A stretch of DNA of 64,000 bases from contig JANUWI010000005.1 in the NCBI GenBank assembly GCA_025504975.1, positions 1,860,001-1,924,000 of the forward strand. Reading direction: 5' to 3'. Under the pieces are notes generated by a model. It worked only from the letters and a program-made list of their open reading frames with translations, made no database searches and was not told the DNA's origin. Positions 32,651-45,400 of the stretch are shown one piece after another (position 1 is the stretch's first letter; the number at the start of each line of letters is the position of its first letter). The DNA comes from Plenodomus lindquistii (Eukaryota > Ascomycota > Dothideomycetes > Pleosporales > Leptosphaeriaceae). A program made the translations under genes and the position numbers.

Positions 32651-34796
32651 ATGGCGAGCTCGTTCGAGAAGAGCGTCAAGGGCGGAACCAAGATCAAGGT
32701 AACCCGCCGCCATCCCGTCGTCCCTCGCCCAATTGCGGCCGGCTGACCCGAATGCACAGCTCGCCGCGCCCAAATCCAAATATGTCGAGCACATCCTCGT
32801 CGCGACACATGCGGGCGAAGCAGGCGTGGCCGAGATCTTTCGTGCCCTCACCAACCGCCTGCGCGACTCGACATGGACCATTGTATACAAGAGCTTGATC
32901 ATCGTGCACATGATGATACGCGAGGGCGAGCCAGAAGTCACGCTCAAGTACTTGGCGCAGAATCCACACAGGAAGCTGGCCATCAATCACTTCACAGAAG
33001 GTACGGTTACCGCGACATCTCGGAAGCTACGGAGGCGGCCAGAATGGGACGATGCATCCTACTGTAAGGAGGCTGATGTGATGCGCAACAGTTCAAACTC
33101 AAGGCCACAACATACGGACGTACTCGGAGTACCTCCTTAGGCGAGCCATCGAATACGGCGCAACAAAGGTCGACTATGTTCGCGGCGGAGAAGGGCGTCT
33201 CAAGCGATTGAGCGTTGACAAGGGACTGTTGCGCGAAGCAGAGAGTGTACAGGACCAGATTCGGGCATTGCTCAAGTGTCAGGTACGTTGGGCATCGAGA
33301 CCGCACCAGCAATGGCTGATTGTTGTGATTACAGCCATTCGACGACGAGCCAGAGAATGAGATCACCATGACCGCTTTTCGCTTACTCACCATGGACCTT
33401 TTGGTGCTCTTCCATGTCATGAACGAGGGCACCATCAACATTCTTGGTGAGCTGACTGTACATGTTGCGCAAATGCTCGTTTCTGACCATCGCAGAACAC
33501 TACTTTGAAATGTCGAAGCCGGACGCGACGCGCGCCCTGGCCATCTACCGTACTTTTGTCAAGCAAACCGAGGCTGTTGTGCAGTACCTGAGTCTAGCAC
33601 GATCACACGAACACTCCACAAGACTAGAAATCCCCAAGATCAAACACGCGCCAACAAGTCTGTCGAATTCGTTGGAAGAATACCTCGGCGACAAGGACTT
33701 TGAGATCAATCGCCGGCAATACCTTGCTGAGAAGGAGGCAAAGAAGAATGGAGGCAAGCTGCCAACGAATGGTGCCAGCAGACCTCAAGAATCAAAATCT
33801 GCAGTGTCTGCCCCTGCCAACAGTCAGCCATCAGCGCAAACGTTATCGAAACCTGCCCCAAGCGCGCCCTTGATCGACTTGTTTGAATCACTAGAAGACA
33901 ATCAGCAGACAATGTCTACACAGCCAATGATGCAGCAGCAGTATCCACAGCAGGCAGGCTTTCAACAGCAGCCCAATTTCCAGATGCCTCAGCAGCAACA
34001 GCCCTTTCCTATGCAAAACGGGCAAGGGACGAACCCTTTCGGAATGCCACAACCAATGCAACAACAGCAGATGTCAACGCAGGCTCCGCAAATACAGCCG
34101 CAATTCACTGGCGCAGGTTTTGGTGGCTACACACCACAGCCTTTCAGTGCACAGAACACGCTGGGGTCAATACCACAGAATGGCGTGCCAGACTTTACAA
34201 TGCAGCAGCAGCAACCTCAGATGCAAGTTCCCACCATCTCCGAGCCACTACAACCACAGCAAACCTCCACAAACCCATTCAGACAATCCATGCTGCCCAA
34301 TCCCACCGGCATGGCCGAGCCAAAACTTCTCAACAACCCAACAGGCGCAACCTCACTCAACCGCTCATCAACAAACCCTTTCGCAAAACAAACAACTGGC
34401 TTCCAACAACCCTTCCAATCACCAGAATCATCACAATTCCTGTCCTCGCCAGCGTCAACATCACCCTTTGCACCTATGCAACAACAACAGCAACAGCAGC
34501 AGCAGCAGCAGCAGCCGCTCCAACCCTCACCCACAGGAACCAACCCCTTTGCCCGGCAACCCTCGCCGCAAAACGCCACGTCCCCTCCTCCAGGCGGCCT
34601 GACGGTACATGCGACCGGCAGCACCAATCCCTTCCGACAAAGCGCCTTTGTCAACCAGCAAACGGGTCAAGGGTGGCAGAATGCTGGCACGCAGGGTACG
34701 CTGGGCGGTATGAGTTTGGACCAAGTGCCTACGACGTCGGTGTTTCCAAGGCCGGGACAGCAGCAGCAGCAGCAGCAGCAGAATTTCCTGGGGTAG
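32651..34796 (+). CDS. Clathrin-coat assembly protein, AP180/CALM type (ANTH domain)
   Basis: Five exons (32651-32698, 32760-33000, 33092-33282, 33335-33446, 33496-34796) give 630 residues. The ANTH domain spans about residues 1-290: MASSFEKSVKGGTKIK, then SKYVEHILVATHAG, STWTIVYKSLIIVHMMIREG, and HNIRTYSEYLLRRAIEYG. A basic lipid-binding Lys cluster sits at the N-terminus, as expected for PI(4,5)P2 binding. The C-terminal half is disordered, rich in Gln/Pro, with several NPF motifs (TNPFRQ, TNPFAK, GTNPFG) that bind EH-domain endocytic proteins, and two Gln tracts. It resembles yeast YAP1801/1802. It should recruit clathrin and cargo at the plasma membrane. Four short introns lie in the ANTH part only. 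Confidence 0.94.
34479..34514 (+). repeat. Glutamine-coding CAA/CAG tract
   Basis: Twelve consecutive Gln codons, the last seven pure CAG, in the disordered tail of the ANTH protein. Such tracts change length easily by slippage. Confidence 0.9.
34758..34781 (+). repeat. Pure (CAG)8 microsatellite
   Basis: Eight uninterrupted CAG codons, five codons before the stop of the ANTH protein. Likely polymorphic between strains. Confidence 0.9.
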
Positions 34797-36374
34797 AATA
34801 GTAGGAGGAAGGGAAGTGAGAGTTGTGCGGTTGCACTTGTGATGGGATAGCCGGGTCCGGTGTCTGGTGGTAATGCGTTGGGTTGCGTTGGGTTCGTCCT
34901 GCTACAGTCGCAGCATGGCGCTGTTCGTTTGTTTGTTGCAAACTGTTTTGCTGTTGATGTCGTGTCGTGTCGTGTTGTGCGCGTTTGTTGTTTATTATTA
35001 CTACTTCCTTACTTATTCTTCTTCATTCATAACTGGGATTTGTTTCCGTGGATATACCTAGTTTGGTTCGCGCGCTTGGGGGGTTCTAGGATGGACGGGG
35101 ACTGACGCTTGTGGGATGGATGTGGATGTGGATGTGGATTCAGTCTCTGAGATGAGGATGAGGGTTGTAAGACTAGAGTAGAGTTGTGGGGGGGGGGGGG
35201 GAAGTCTAATATTATCATGATGCATGGCACCCGTTTGTTCATCTTCAATAACATAACGAACTAACCGAGCGTGTGCGTGCCCAGATTACCCTACGACCGG
35301 CAGTGAAGCTTCACATTGTCAATGGTCCGTAGGATCACTTCTTTGCCACTCCATCCAGCGTGAGCGTGAGCTCTCGAGACAGCAATTATACAAGCGCACT
35401 ACGCATCGAGTGTTGGCACCCTGAGAACGGGTGATCTGTATGTAGCAAGATGTTTTACGTTCCTTTTTCCATGGGAAGAACGGTCAAGGAATGATTGACA
35501 CTGCTTGGTTTTTTTTTAATCTCTCGCCGGTCTTGAGGAAGAGATGGGAAGATGGAAGTGTGACTTCGCAATCTCTTGTTGTTGGGAAGACCACGGCGAT
35601 GATGGGCTGGTAGGCATTGAAGCCTCCGGTCGCATCACTGAATGTCACGGTGCGGTATCCTCGAGGCCAGGTCTACATCACTAGATTTAGGATCGCACGA
35701 AGCGTGGAAGTCTTGAAATTGCTCTATTCTCTTATTCCATGTACACGGCCCGTTCCTCTCGCGACATCTCGAGTTGGTCTTGCTCGCTGCACAATACACG
35801 TATGTATGCGACGCGCGCTCGCTCATCCGTAGTCGGGCGGGCGTGATCGAATCCCTCTCCATCGCAATGGTAGGCGCAATCTTGCAACCGATTGCCCATG
35901 AACACCGTCCAGTTCAACTCTTGTATAATCAGAGATGCCATCAAAAGCGTCCGAGTATGTAACAAGGAGGGTGTGCCGAACGCAGAAGTCATGCAACCGC
36001 ACACCCCGTCCGCCAGCGAACCACTTGAGCCCGATGAAGGGAGAGTTCAAAGGCGGAATGGGGGTGGGCTGCTCATACGGTACACGCTAGGCTTTCATCA
36101 TCTGGTGAACATATGTTAGCATGTTGTTGTTGTTTTGGGAGTGGCAGTTGCGCGGATGCGAAAAAGGGCGGGTACATACGTGAGTTAAACTGGAAGGATG
36201 AGGAGAGCAAGTGGGACGTGGGCGCGCGAAGTTTTTGAGGTGCAGAGGTTGAGCTTGGGCCAGGGTTGGGGCTTGGCGGGTCGACTTTTGGCGGCTTGGG
36301 GAAGCAGCGAATGATGCGAGTTGCTTTCAACAACACGTTCAATTAAAAGCTGCAGGCTTACAGTTCCGAAGATT
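34797..36374. other. Intergenic, 1.6 kb
   Basis: 3' flank of the ANTH gene and 5' flank of the aspartyl-tRNA synthetase gene. It holds a GATGTG short tandem repeat near 35117-35140 and a poly-G run. No gene supported. Confidence 0.5.
35188..35201. repeat. Poly-G run (14 G)
   Basis: Fourteen consecutive G in the 3' flank of the ANTH gene. It could form a G-rich structure; run length is prone to sequencing error. Confidence 0.8.
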
Positions 36375-38616
36375 ATGAGTCTGATACATGCTTCAAGGCA
36401 TGTAGGGAGTCGGGCGACTTGTTTGCGTAGCTCATATTCTGAGATATCAAGATTTTGCCGGATACGCTGTCACGGGATCGCATCAGTCCGGACGGCGGCA
36501 TGTTCGAAAGGTGCAGCGCGGTACTTTTCGCAGTCGTTAATGAGAGGAGATGCAATTGAACCGGATGAGCAGCTGAGGAAGACCTTGGATGATTTCAAGG
36601 CCACATGTCAGTTCTCTCATCCATGAATTTCCACCCTTATTCTGATCACAGCTTAGTACAACCCTCATGGTCAGCAGAGGTATCGAATTGGTACAATGCC
36701 ACGCTGTCCACTGTACCTCTAGACACAGAGCTTCAGTTGTTAGGATATATTTTGTCACGGCGAGATGTGAGCAAGAATTTGTCATTCACCGTACTCCGGA
36801 ACAAGTGGTTAAGAAGGTCAATACAACTGGTGAGTAACGGCGGTGCTAGTGCAGGAGCTGCCGAAGAGGCAGCGCATAAATGTCTACGTTCTCTGAAACC
36901 GTGGACCCCAGTCCTTGTCACGGGCAAGATTAGGCCACGTGAAGCATCCAAAACAGCCAGTCAGCAAGACATCAATGTGTTGGCTACCCGCGAACTCGCA
37001 GTGACACACGTTGAACCCCTCAACGAGGTATCCAAGGATTTAATAATCAAGGAAGATACCATCTTCGGTCCTGATCAACGGCATTTGCAGTTGCGTACCG
37101 ATTCTCGGCTGCGCCGCAACATGTTTTTCAGGAGTACGGCTATTTACACCACCAGAGCTTTACTGAAGAACGAGGGTTACAGTGAGGTAGAAACACCAGT
37201 GCTGTTCAAGTCAACTCCGGAAGGTGCTCGGGAGTTCCTGGTACCAACAAGACAAAAGGGTCTGGCGTATGCGTTGCCGCAAAGTCCGCAACAATACAAA
37301 CAGATCTTGATGGCATCTGGGTGGGTTAACTACTTCCAATTCGCGAAGTGTTTCAGAGATGAGGACCTGAGGGCGGACCGACAACCAGAATTCACTCAGG
37401 TGCGTCACCACAGTCTAGCTGTAGTAGTATGTGTGACTAACGCATGGCCAGCTCGATATAGAGTCAGCTTTTGCTGCAGAAGAACAGATCATGGAAATTA
37501 CTGAGAAAATTCTAAATGATCTCTGGCGTACCAAAGAGCTCTCTACAACTCGACTCGAGTTTCCACGGATGACTTATCAAGAAGCAATGTCCTCCTATGG
37601 GTCTGACAAGCCCGATTTGCGGTACAAAGCAAAGGTAAGCTGTCCTGATCATCACTAATACTCGACGACTGACGAGCCATAAGATACATGACATTACTCC
37701 ACACCTGACGGCAGATCTCATTGGCAAGATAACGCCACTTCAAGACCCAATCGTAGAAGCTTTCAACATTTTCGTCTCGCCCGACCCCAAGACTACCCGA
37801 AAATTCATATCTAGCTTCCTCGACAGCCCAGAGGGGAAGCCCTTCCTTGACAATCCAAATGGCCAACCCGGAATCTTCGTCGGCGACCTCTCCCAGCCTA
37901 TGTATGGTCTTGGTCCTCTAGGCTACCAATACGTAATGGAAGGCCCTGAAGCCCTCGCCGTCGACAACGGTGACCTCCTTGTCCTTCAGGCCCGCCCCAA
38001 CGCTCCGCTATCAGGCGGCTCTACAGTCCTAGGCAACCTGCGCCTCGCGCTGTACAAGGCCGCCATCGCACAAGGCCTCATCGAAGCACCAGCGAAAGAC
38101 GACTTCAAGTTCGTCTGGGTTACAGACTTCCCCCTCTTCACACCTTCCAACGACAGCGATCCCGGTCAAGGCGGCTCTGCCGGTTTCTCCTCTACCCACC
38201 ACCCTTTTACCGCACCAAAGACAGCCGCCGACGTCGATCTCTTGCTCACCGCGCCCGAAAAAGCAGTAGCAGCACACTACGACATTGTAGTCAACGGCGT
38301 CGAGCTTGGCGGTGGCAGTCGCCGTATCCACAATGCCGCGGTGCAAGAGTTTATTTTCCGCGACATCCTCAAAATGAAGCCTGAGCGCATCGAGGACTTC
38401 AGGCATTTGCTTGATGTGCTGAAGAGTGGGTGTCCGCCACATGCGGGGATTGCGCTGGGCTGGGATAGGCTGATGGCGGTCATGTTGGGTCAGGAGAGCG
38501 TGAGGGATGTTATTCTTTTTCCGAAGAGTGGGAAGGGAGAGGACCTTTTGGTTAAGAGTCCGAATAAGGTTACGAAGGATCAATGGGATACGTATCATTT
38601 GAGTGTGAAGGAGTAG
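36375..38616 (+). CDS. MSD1: Mitochondrial aspartyl-tRNA synthetase
   Basis: Four exons (36375-36606, 36657-37399, 37452-37634, 37684-38616) give 696 residues. The Arg/Ser-rich, acid-poor N-terminus (RHVGSRATCLRSSYSE) looks like a mitochondrial presequence. An OB-fold anticodon domain precedes the class II catalytic core: motif 1 around ALLKNEGYSEVETPVLFKST, motif 2 FRDEDLRADRQPEFTQ, a GAD-type insert, and motif 3 GIALGWDRLMAVML near the C-terminus. It charges tRNA-Asp, possibly also tRNA-Asn, in mitochondria. The first intron (donor GTCAGT, acceptor CTTAG) is the least certain splice; the rest have good borders and phases. Confidence 0.92.
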
Positions 38617-38828
38617 TGAGCATGGATTGGGACGGGAGATGGTACTTGTATTCATGCGTATCTCGTGGCAGCATAGCTGGCGTATCGCGGATAAGGATGA
38701 GCCTTCTTGTATAGTAACATGTAAGAATAGTTACAAGTGACGGACGAGAAAATCCAGCACTATCCTTTCTGCTGCCTTCCCGTGGACCTCTCCTCGACAC
38801 GAACACCCAGACAGACCGTCAAGCCTCC

Positions 38829-38996
38829 TCAAACCCCATACCCCATTCCCCGCAAAATCGCCTTGCCCTCCTCAACATCATCATGGTTGTAAATGCGCAA
38901 GCCGTAGGAAAGTAAGAAGTCGGAGAAATTTCGGTGACCGGCGTGCTTTGCTGCTGCATCGGTGTTCTTTATGGATTTAGGGTCCTTGGAAGACAT
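38829..38996 (-). CDS. Small conserved-looking protein, 55 residues
   Basis: A short frame from ATG 38994-38996 to TGA at 38829 encodes MSSKDPKSIKNTDAAAKHAG.. with the core RNFSDFLLSYGLRIYNHDD and a VEEGKAILRGMGYGV end. The composition (no low complexity, amphipathic helix, Gly-rich C-terminus) is protein-like, and I recall similar tiny proteins in other ascomycetes without a known role. The upstream frame extends further only with a non-ATG codon. It is convergent with the aspartyl-tRNA synthetase gene, 212 bases apart. No function assigned. Confidence 0.65.
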   Translation of the reverse strand: MSSKDPKSIKNTDAAAKHAGHRNFSDFLLSYGLRIYNHDDVEEGKAILRGMGYGV

Positions 38997-41296
38997 TGTG
39001 ACGTTGATTGATCGAGGTGGTAGTGATGTTTGGCTTGGGGCGTTTGATGAGAAGGAGAGATTGGGGAGATTGTGTAGGTGACTAGGAAGAGTGGGGTGCG
39101 CAGCTTTGTTGTGTAGTTTGAGTGGGAAGGGCCGACATGTGATTACGCGCCATGTGCGCGACGGACGGAGCTGTAAGGGGCGGGGGAATGCAGAATCATG
39201 GGTGGTTACGATAGAATACAATGATCAAGCTCATTTCTGGAGGTAAACAACATAATTGAAAGTCTAGGAGGACTTGTGCACGAGGCGACTACCTATGCGC
39301 TTGTCAGGCGGCGAGGATCATTCTACAACGGCTTGGGGCATTCGAAACCGAATTGCATTAAATTTGCTCGAAATTGAATTGCGCATGTGATAGTCGAGGA
39401 GCAATAATAGCGCGACTACCGGTAGAATCCAGGGTCCAAAGATGCAGCTTAACCCCACATCTCTGCATCCTCTTCCACTCCCCATTTCAAAGAGACTATA
39501 TCGATTCTGCAGCTGCCTTCCGAACACTCACATTTTTGCTGCTTTCTGGTGGAGTCGAGGTCATGAGTTTGCGAGCAGACGGGCATTCACACGCAATTTG
39601 CACTTTCCTTTTCATGACGTAGGTTCGAAGTACTTCACCCACCGGCGCATGCATGTCTTGTCATCTTTCCAGAACCCGAGGTCAGTGGAAGCTTCAGTAA
39701 TATCTTCCCGACAGTTCAATTCAACTCTCAGCACTAGCAGGCTACATTGCCTCAGATGTAAGGCGACCAGGACCGGCTGGCTACATGTCCGCACGCGATT
39801 AGGGTCTGGTGAAAGTTCACGTAATATGTGAGCGACAATAAGAGATTGGATATACCGGCAATACGTAGCACGCAAACAACCAGATGGATAGCGCTTCTCA
39901 GTGCGCAAAACAGCACCGCCTGCCTCTTTCAGTTGCGCAGCATTATCGTCGCCATGAGTTGCTGCTACTCAGTCTACTCGGCCATTTCCGCGAGTGACGA
40001 AGCTGATGAATGAACCAGTAAAGGCCCTCCCCCGGGGTGGCACATACTCAATAGATTGCTGCCTGGTTACGAGATAAAATTTCGAGGGAATTGTGAATGA
40101 CGTCTCAGCCAAGGGGCTGGACAGTAGTTTGCCATCATGCACTGGCATCAGGCCGCCTGTATCGCGTAAGAGCAACGTTTCAGGTTTGGGAGTCATCACG
40201 CAAATCATCGCTCATGCGAGACCAGTTCTGTCATGCGTTGATTCTAGAGCCCAGAATAATCCAGCATGTTCTGTTCTCTATGCAACCTCAAGTTGAATGT
40301 GTATGCGCGTTCGCGCTCAATCAGAACACAGCCACCACAAAACGGATGCCCAACTATACGAACGGCCCCCAGGCTAAGTATAGGTTTCAGAGACTTCGTC
40401 ATCCGCACGCGTGTTCTGAAGAGTCTGGTGGGTGGCACGTCTTGGCGACGAGATCTTTGCACAGCTGGACGTTTTTTCGACTGACCGGACGAAGGACGCA
40501 ACCCACCGTTATCACCGTGATGCGAATTCTTGCAAGGATCTCACACATGACGAAGCAACGTCGACGTTCCAGCTGACCAAGAATGCGGCTCTGCTCTCAC
40601 CGACAGCCGAGAAGCGTCATGCAAACACCTGGCCTAGAAGGGCGTAAAACTTCCAGGCACCCTTCTCAGCGACGCAAGGTACCCGAACGGTCAGCGCACG
40701 AAAATCTTAGCTGTTAGGATTCCGGCCCCCACACACAAACACACTCGTAAAGCTTCACTGCCTTACAGTGGCGGCAGGGAACTTCAGCTCGCATGACCCC
40801 TCCACCAAAACTACACCGTATATCGAATCAGTCGATATACGTCACTATAGTAAACCGAAGTTTAAGCCTCAGTACTTGCAGCCAGGCATCCAACATCTTT
40901 CCGTGCAAATGTGATAGTTCACGCACGCGGGAGCCGCCGCAGCCAATCAGGTGTCGCGTGGGCGTCGCTAAGCCACCGTTCTGTGGCGGTGCCAACGTTG
41001 CTCGACCAAGGGTACACGAGTTCATGCTTTGAGGAAGACGGTCAGAAAAGGCGTGACCTTGTTGAATGTAGGCAAAGTAAGACATTTGTGACTCTGAGTA
41101 TATAGAGTTTTCAGATGACGGGTTTGCGGTTTGCCTTTTTCCTTGTTCACCAACGACTATAAGAACAACCTCCAATTCTCTGTTCTTTCAAACATTCGAC
41201 ACCTACTTATACCAGACCTTTTGCGTATACATAGCTTTCACTGAAGCCATCTGTTCACATCCCTTTCTCGATCGCTGCCTGACAAGGCCACCCACA
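38997..41296. other. Intergenic, 2.3 kb
   Basis: The longest gene-poor stretch. An ATG-started 159-codon frame at 40097-40576 has no recognisable features. A TATATAG element near 41098-41104 may belong to the gene at 41297. Otherwise nothing seen. Confidence 0.5.
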
Positions 41297-41980
41297 ATGT
41301 CTCACTTCCACTTGATCCGCACTCGCACCCGCGAAATCACGCCAGACTACGATACATACTACCCGCGACCCATCACACACAGCGACTCAAGACACCAGCA
41401 CAAGCTCACCCTCTCCGACGACTCCGACGACGGGCACGACGACTACCCATACTCGTCCTCCCACAAACCTGCACGCATCTCCCGTGCCCTGACCCTCCGC
41501 GACCAGCCCTCCACCCTCGAGCGCTACAACATCTGGTCCGACCGTCGCGACACACATTCCGACGATGAGGATACCCGTCGCAGAAGCTTCGAACGCCGTA
41601 GAGTGTACAAGTACACGACCGCCACCCCGACCACACGCTGCGACCCAGAGGAGCGAGACTTCCAACTCAATGTGCAAGCTAAACTTACGCGGCCGAGGAG
41701 CTCACACCATCACCATCACCATCACCATGAATCCAATTCTTTCTGGCCAACGGATGTCTTGCGCCGCAAGGAGAAGTGGGTCGATGAGGATTGGGAGGTG
41801 CGTGAGCGTTCGCTGTCGCGGGAACGTAGACGGCGTGATAGCTTTTGGGGGGGTTGGGAGGACGAGTCGGAGGAGAATAAGGAGAGTTGGAGTCGGTATC
41901 GGAGGGTGAAGAGCACGAAGACGGAGGAGGTTGTGCCGTTGAGTGGATGGAGGAGGGAGAGGATTGTACGGGGGTCGTGA
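41297..41980 (+). CDS. Hypothetical charged, disordered protein
   Basis: An intronless frame of 227 residues starting at ATG 41297. It is dominated by Arg, Ser, Asp, Glu and His, with a run of eight His (four CAC-CAT pairs near 41704) and Arg/Asp clusters (RRSFERRRVYKYTT, SLSRERRRRDSFWGGW). The C-terminus RVKSTKTEEVVPLSGWRRER is the least repetitive part. No domain or targeting signal is recognised. The frame spans almost the whole transcript-like interval downstream of a TATA-like element, so it is probably a real gene of lineage-restricted type. Function unknown. Confidence 0.7.
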   Translation: MSHFHLIRTRTREITPDYDTYYPRPITHSDSRHQHKLTLSDDSDDGHDDYPYSSSHKPARISRALTLRDQPSTLERYNIWSDRRDTHSDDEDTRRRSFERRRVYKYTTATPTTRCDPEERDFQLNVQAKLTRPRSSHHHHHHHHESNSFWPTDVLRRKEKWVDEDWEVRERSLSRERRRRDSFWGGWEDESEENKESWSRYRRVKSTKTEEVVPLSGWRRERIVRGS

Positions 41981-42488
41981 AAGGGAAGCTGCTTCGAAGA
42001 GAGATTGAGGAGGATTGTTTCATAGTGTGTTTTTGGGGTGCTTCGTGATTTCGGTATTCGTCGTAAGTGATGCTTTCAGGCGCTTGTTTAGAAAGGGCTT
42101 GCTATGTTTGTATTTCATGTTGGGGATGGCGTTGTTGCTTCTTTTTTTTAGATACCCAACAGGAACTTAGCTAGTAATGGAGCATATAAGGGGAGACAAC
42201 GACAGCTGGGCATCATGTGATGTAAACTCTTTTCATTTCCTTTCTCCAGCAACGACGGTTTCGCAAAGCTTCTCATGCAAGTATGTCATCCAGCACTAAG
42301 TACCGCCTCGTATGTTGATACACGTGCGGTCGAACATTGAGTGCAAGTGAGGACTTTGCTTGTGAATTATTACCTCATGCTAATCCTGGGAACCTTTTTT
42401 TTCCAGAGCCTTCTCAGATGGATCGCAAAAGAAAGCCAATGCATCAGTTCCACCGCTAAACGCGTGTGTCCACCCATAAGTTGCAGCA
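41981..42488. other. Intergenic, 0.5 kb, convergent 3' ends
   Basis: 3' flanks of the charged protein (+) and the histidine kinase (-). T-rich runs are present; no gene seen. Confidence 0.5.
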
Positions 42489-45400
42489 CTACTCTGGTAC
42501 GTCCCTGTTTGATTTGGCACCTGTCTTCCCTGCCATCTCCATCCTTCCCTCATCATTTAGGAATCCGGTTCCATCTCCGCCCCTCCCTGCTTTCATTAGA
42601 TTCTCAAGCTTTTCAAAGTCCACGGGCTTTGTCATAAAGTCATCTACACCACTCGTCCATGCCTCAAGTTTAGCACTTGCTGAAGTCAGACCCGTCAGGG
42701 CGATGATATGGGTGGGATTGAGTTTTGTTGTGGATTCGTGGTCACGGATGAGTCGCGTGCTGGTCATACCGTCCATGACTGGCATGGAGATATCCATAAG
42801 GATGACGCTAAATTGGCCATTGGCCTCTTTGTACTTTTCTAGCGCTTGCTGGCCATCTTTTGCTTCTTGATAAGTGAGTTTGCGCTTCTTCAGAAAGACC
42901 GCGAGGAGTCGCCTGTTAATCGGGTTGTCGTCCACGATCAAGACTGGTAGGTCTACGGGAAGATATGACTCTTTCGGCTTGAGTTCCGTCGGTTCTGGCA
43001 ATGGCGAAGGATCTTGCAAGGCTGGTGATGAACGAATCTGGCTTTCCTCGGTCTTGGATCGGTATGGTAACGAAGGATAAAGACCGAGTCTTGGTCCGAG
43101 CTCTGAAACTAATTGTGAGCCATTGACATTGGCGGTGAGATGATACTCTGGCGTTGGGTTCATGTCCTCCGATACAGCTTCGTTCACTTTGTCATAGCGT
43201 GACAAACACTGGGTTAAAACCATGCCCAGCTTATAGGGACCGCATCTTGAGCATGTAAGCTTTGGGATTTTGGGACTGGGGGAGTTTGACACTTACGGTT
43301 GAGTAATGACTTCGACTACGGATGCTGAACTTGTGACGCGGGCGTCACATCGTAAAGTATCAGCTTCCTATGTTGAGGTTAATCCATGCTAATCAATCTG
43401 TAGCGGATGAATCAATACATACCATAGTATCCATAGCAATGAATAATGTAGCAGGAGGCTTACGACACTTATTGCGTTGAATCGTCTCCAAACTCTCAAA
43501 AGACACCTCTGGACAGATGACGATATCGAACTGATTTTTATCATCCCATTCGCTTGTCAATGTGACATCCATCTTAAGTTCTCTCTCTAGAGTAGTAACA
43601 AGCGCACCGATGTAGCGTTTTAGCACTTGCCATTCTCGCAAATATTGTGGAGGACCGTTCGCGTCCGGAGACTTGGAATGTAAGAGACAGATCTTGCGGC
43701 TCCTCAAGTGTGAAAGCGCGTTGGTAATAGCACCGTGGGGTGAGTCAGGGTCTTCGGGTCGCTTGTATCTTTCCAGCGGCAGTTTCACTGTAACATCTGT
43801 CCCTTTTTCGACTTGACTGGACACCTCGATAGATCCGCCAATGTCTTCGAGAATACGTTTGACAACTGACAGCCCTACGCCCGTGCCCGCAGAATGCTGG
43901 TTTTGTTTTCTGAAAGGTTCGAATAAGTCGTTGAATAGGAAATCTCGGGATATACCAATGCCTGAATCTGAGATTTTCAGCGTCACGGGTATCTTAGGCC
44001 CCTCAACTTGCTCGGTGCGAAGTGATATCATCACGTAACCAGATTCGGTGAACTTGAGAGCATTTCCAAGTAGGTTCATTACAATTCTCCCGTAAGAACT
44101 TGCAGAGACCGAAAAGTCGAGATTTGCCTGAGAATGAAAAGAGTAGGTCTTAGTCAGCGCATCAAGATGACAAGAGAGGAAATACATACGTAATCTCCTA
44201 CATCCACTATAAGAAATCGACTTCTCCGTCGAGCTATCACACTGCTCGACGATTGGTTGATTGTTTGCCCGGGTATGTCTTCCCCACCCAGTGATATGTC
44301 AAACCGAGCTTGCCCAAGGAACATGGTCTCGACTACTTCTTCTGTGACGAGTCCTACATTGCAGTACACGCTGGTCATCCTTGGAATTGATATGATATTC
44401 GTCGTTGGACGTGCCGCGGTGATGCAGACTGTATCTTCTTGAGGAAACGCTTTTTTAATGTAACTGTGGGTTGGATCCTTGCGTTCCGCATGATCGAGCA
44501 GATGTTGTACAGTCTCGAGTAATGTTCGTCCACACACAGTGATGGAGTTTACAAGCGCAGATTGGAAGCTATCAAGTGGAGTACTGCGCATAAGTTGAAT
44601 GGATCCAAGAATACCGTGCTTAAAGGTTTCGCCCACATTAGCACTGCATAGAGAATAATCGTGAGCTGGCTTACATACCAACGGAGACCGTAGCTCATGT
44701 GAAAGCGATGATAGGAATGTAGTCTTTACTTGGTTTGTTTCCAATGCATCTAGTCTCGCTACTTCTTGCATGATGGAGTGACCGAAGATTTTGAGGTAAG
44801 GCAGCTCTCGCGGGCCACTCAAATTTCGCTCGGCGCGATTTGACCAGCAAAAGCATCCGGCAAACCAGCGTTTCCGATCGAAATCCCACAGCGGCAGGAA
44901 CAAGGCACTCTTTATGTTGGGAATGAGCGATTTTACGGTTGAGATGTACAGTCTCGAAGCCGCTTGCGATGCATCACCTGTGGATAAAGATGTCAGTACA
45001 AGGCCAGAAGATCGTCCGGCTCATGGTTGCAGAGGTAGATATACAATTGGCACGAAAGTGTTTACCATGTCACACTTTGCAGTATAAGACGAAAGGAGGT
45101 CGCGGCAATGCAAATACTGGGCTGTCAAAGGTGAATCGCTTACCGTCCTTGTGTCTTGTGGCGCCATGCTCCAAAGCGTCCTGATCTGTCAAAGATATAG
45201 CCTGCTCATCATCACAATCTAGGCTATAACCCTGCGGATACTGCGTCAGTAGCCAAGCGAGATCAGATTCTTTCGGTATCATGCTTTCGGGCATGACATC
45301 CTTGGCAAGACTCGATTTATCAGATGTTGCGAAACCAAGTATCTGGCAAAATTTTCCGCTGCAATTTGTCAATGGGATTCGACATGTGACAGCTCAGGAC

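Noticed and set aside
40097..40576. 159-codon ATG frame in the 2.3 kb spacer
   Set aside because: No family signal, and frames of this length arise by chance in this window; overlaps other frames on both strands.
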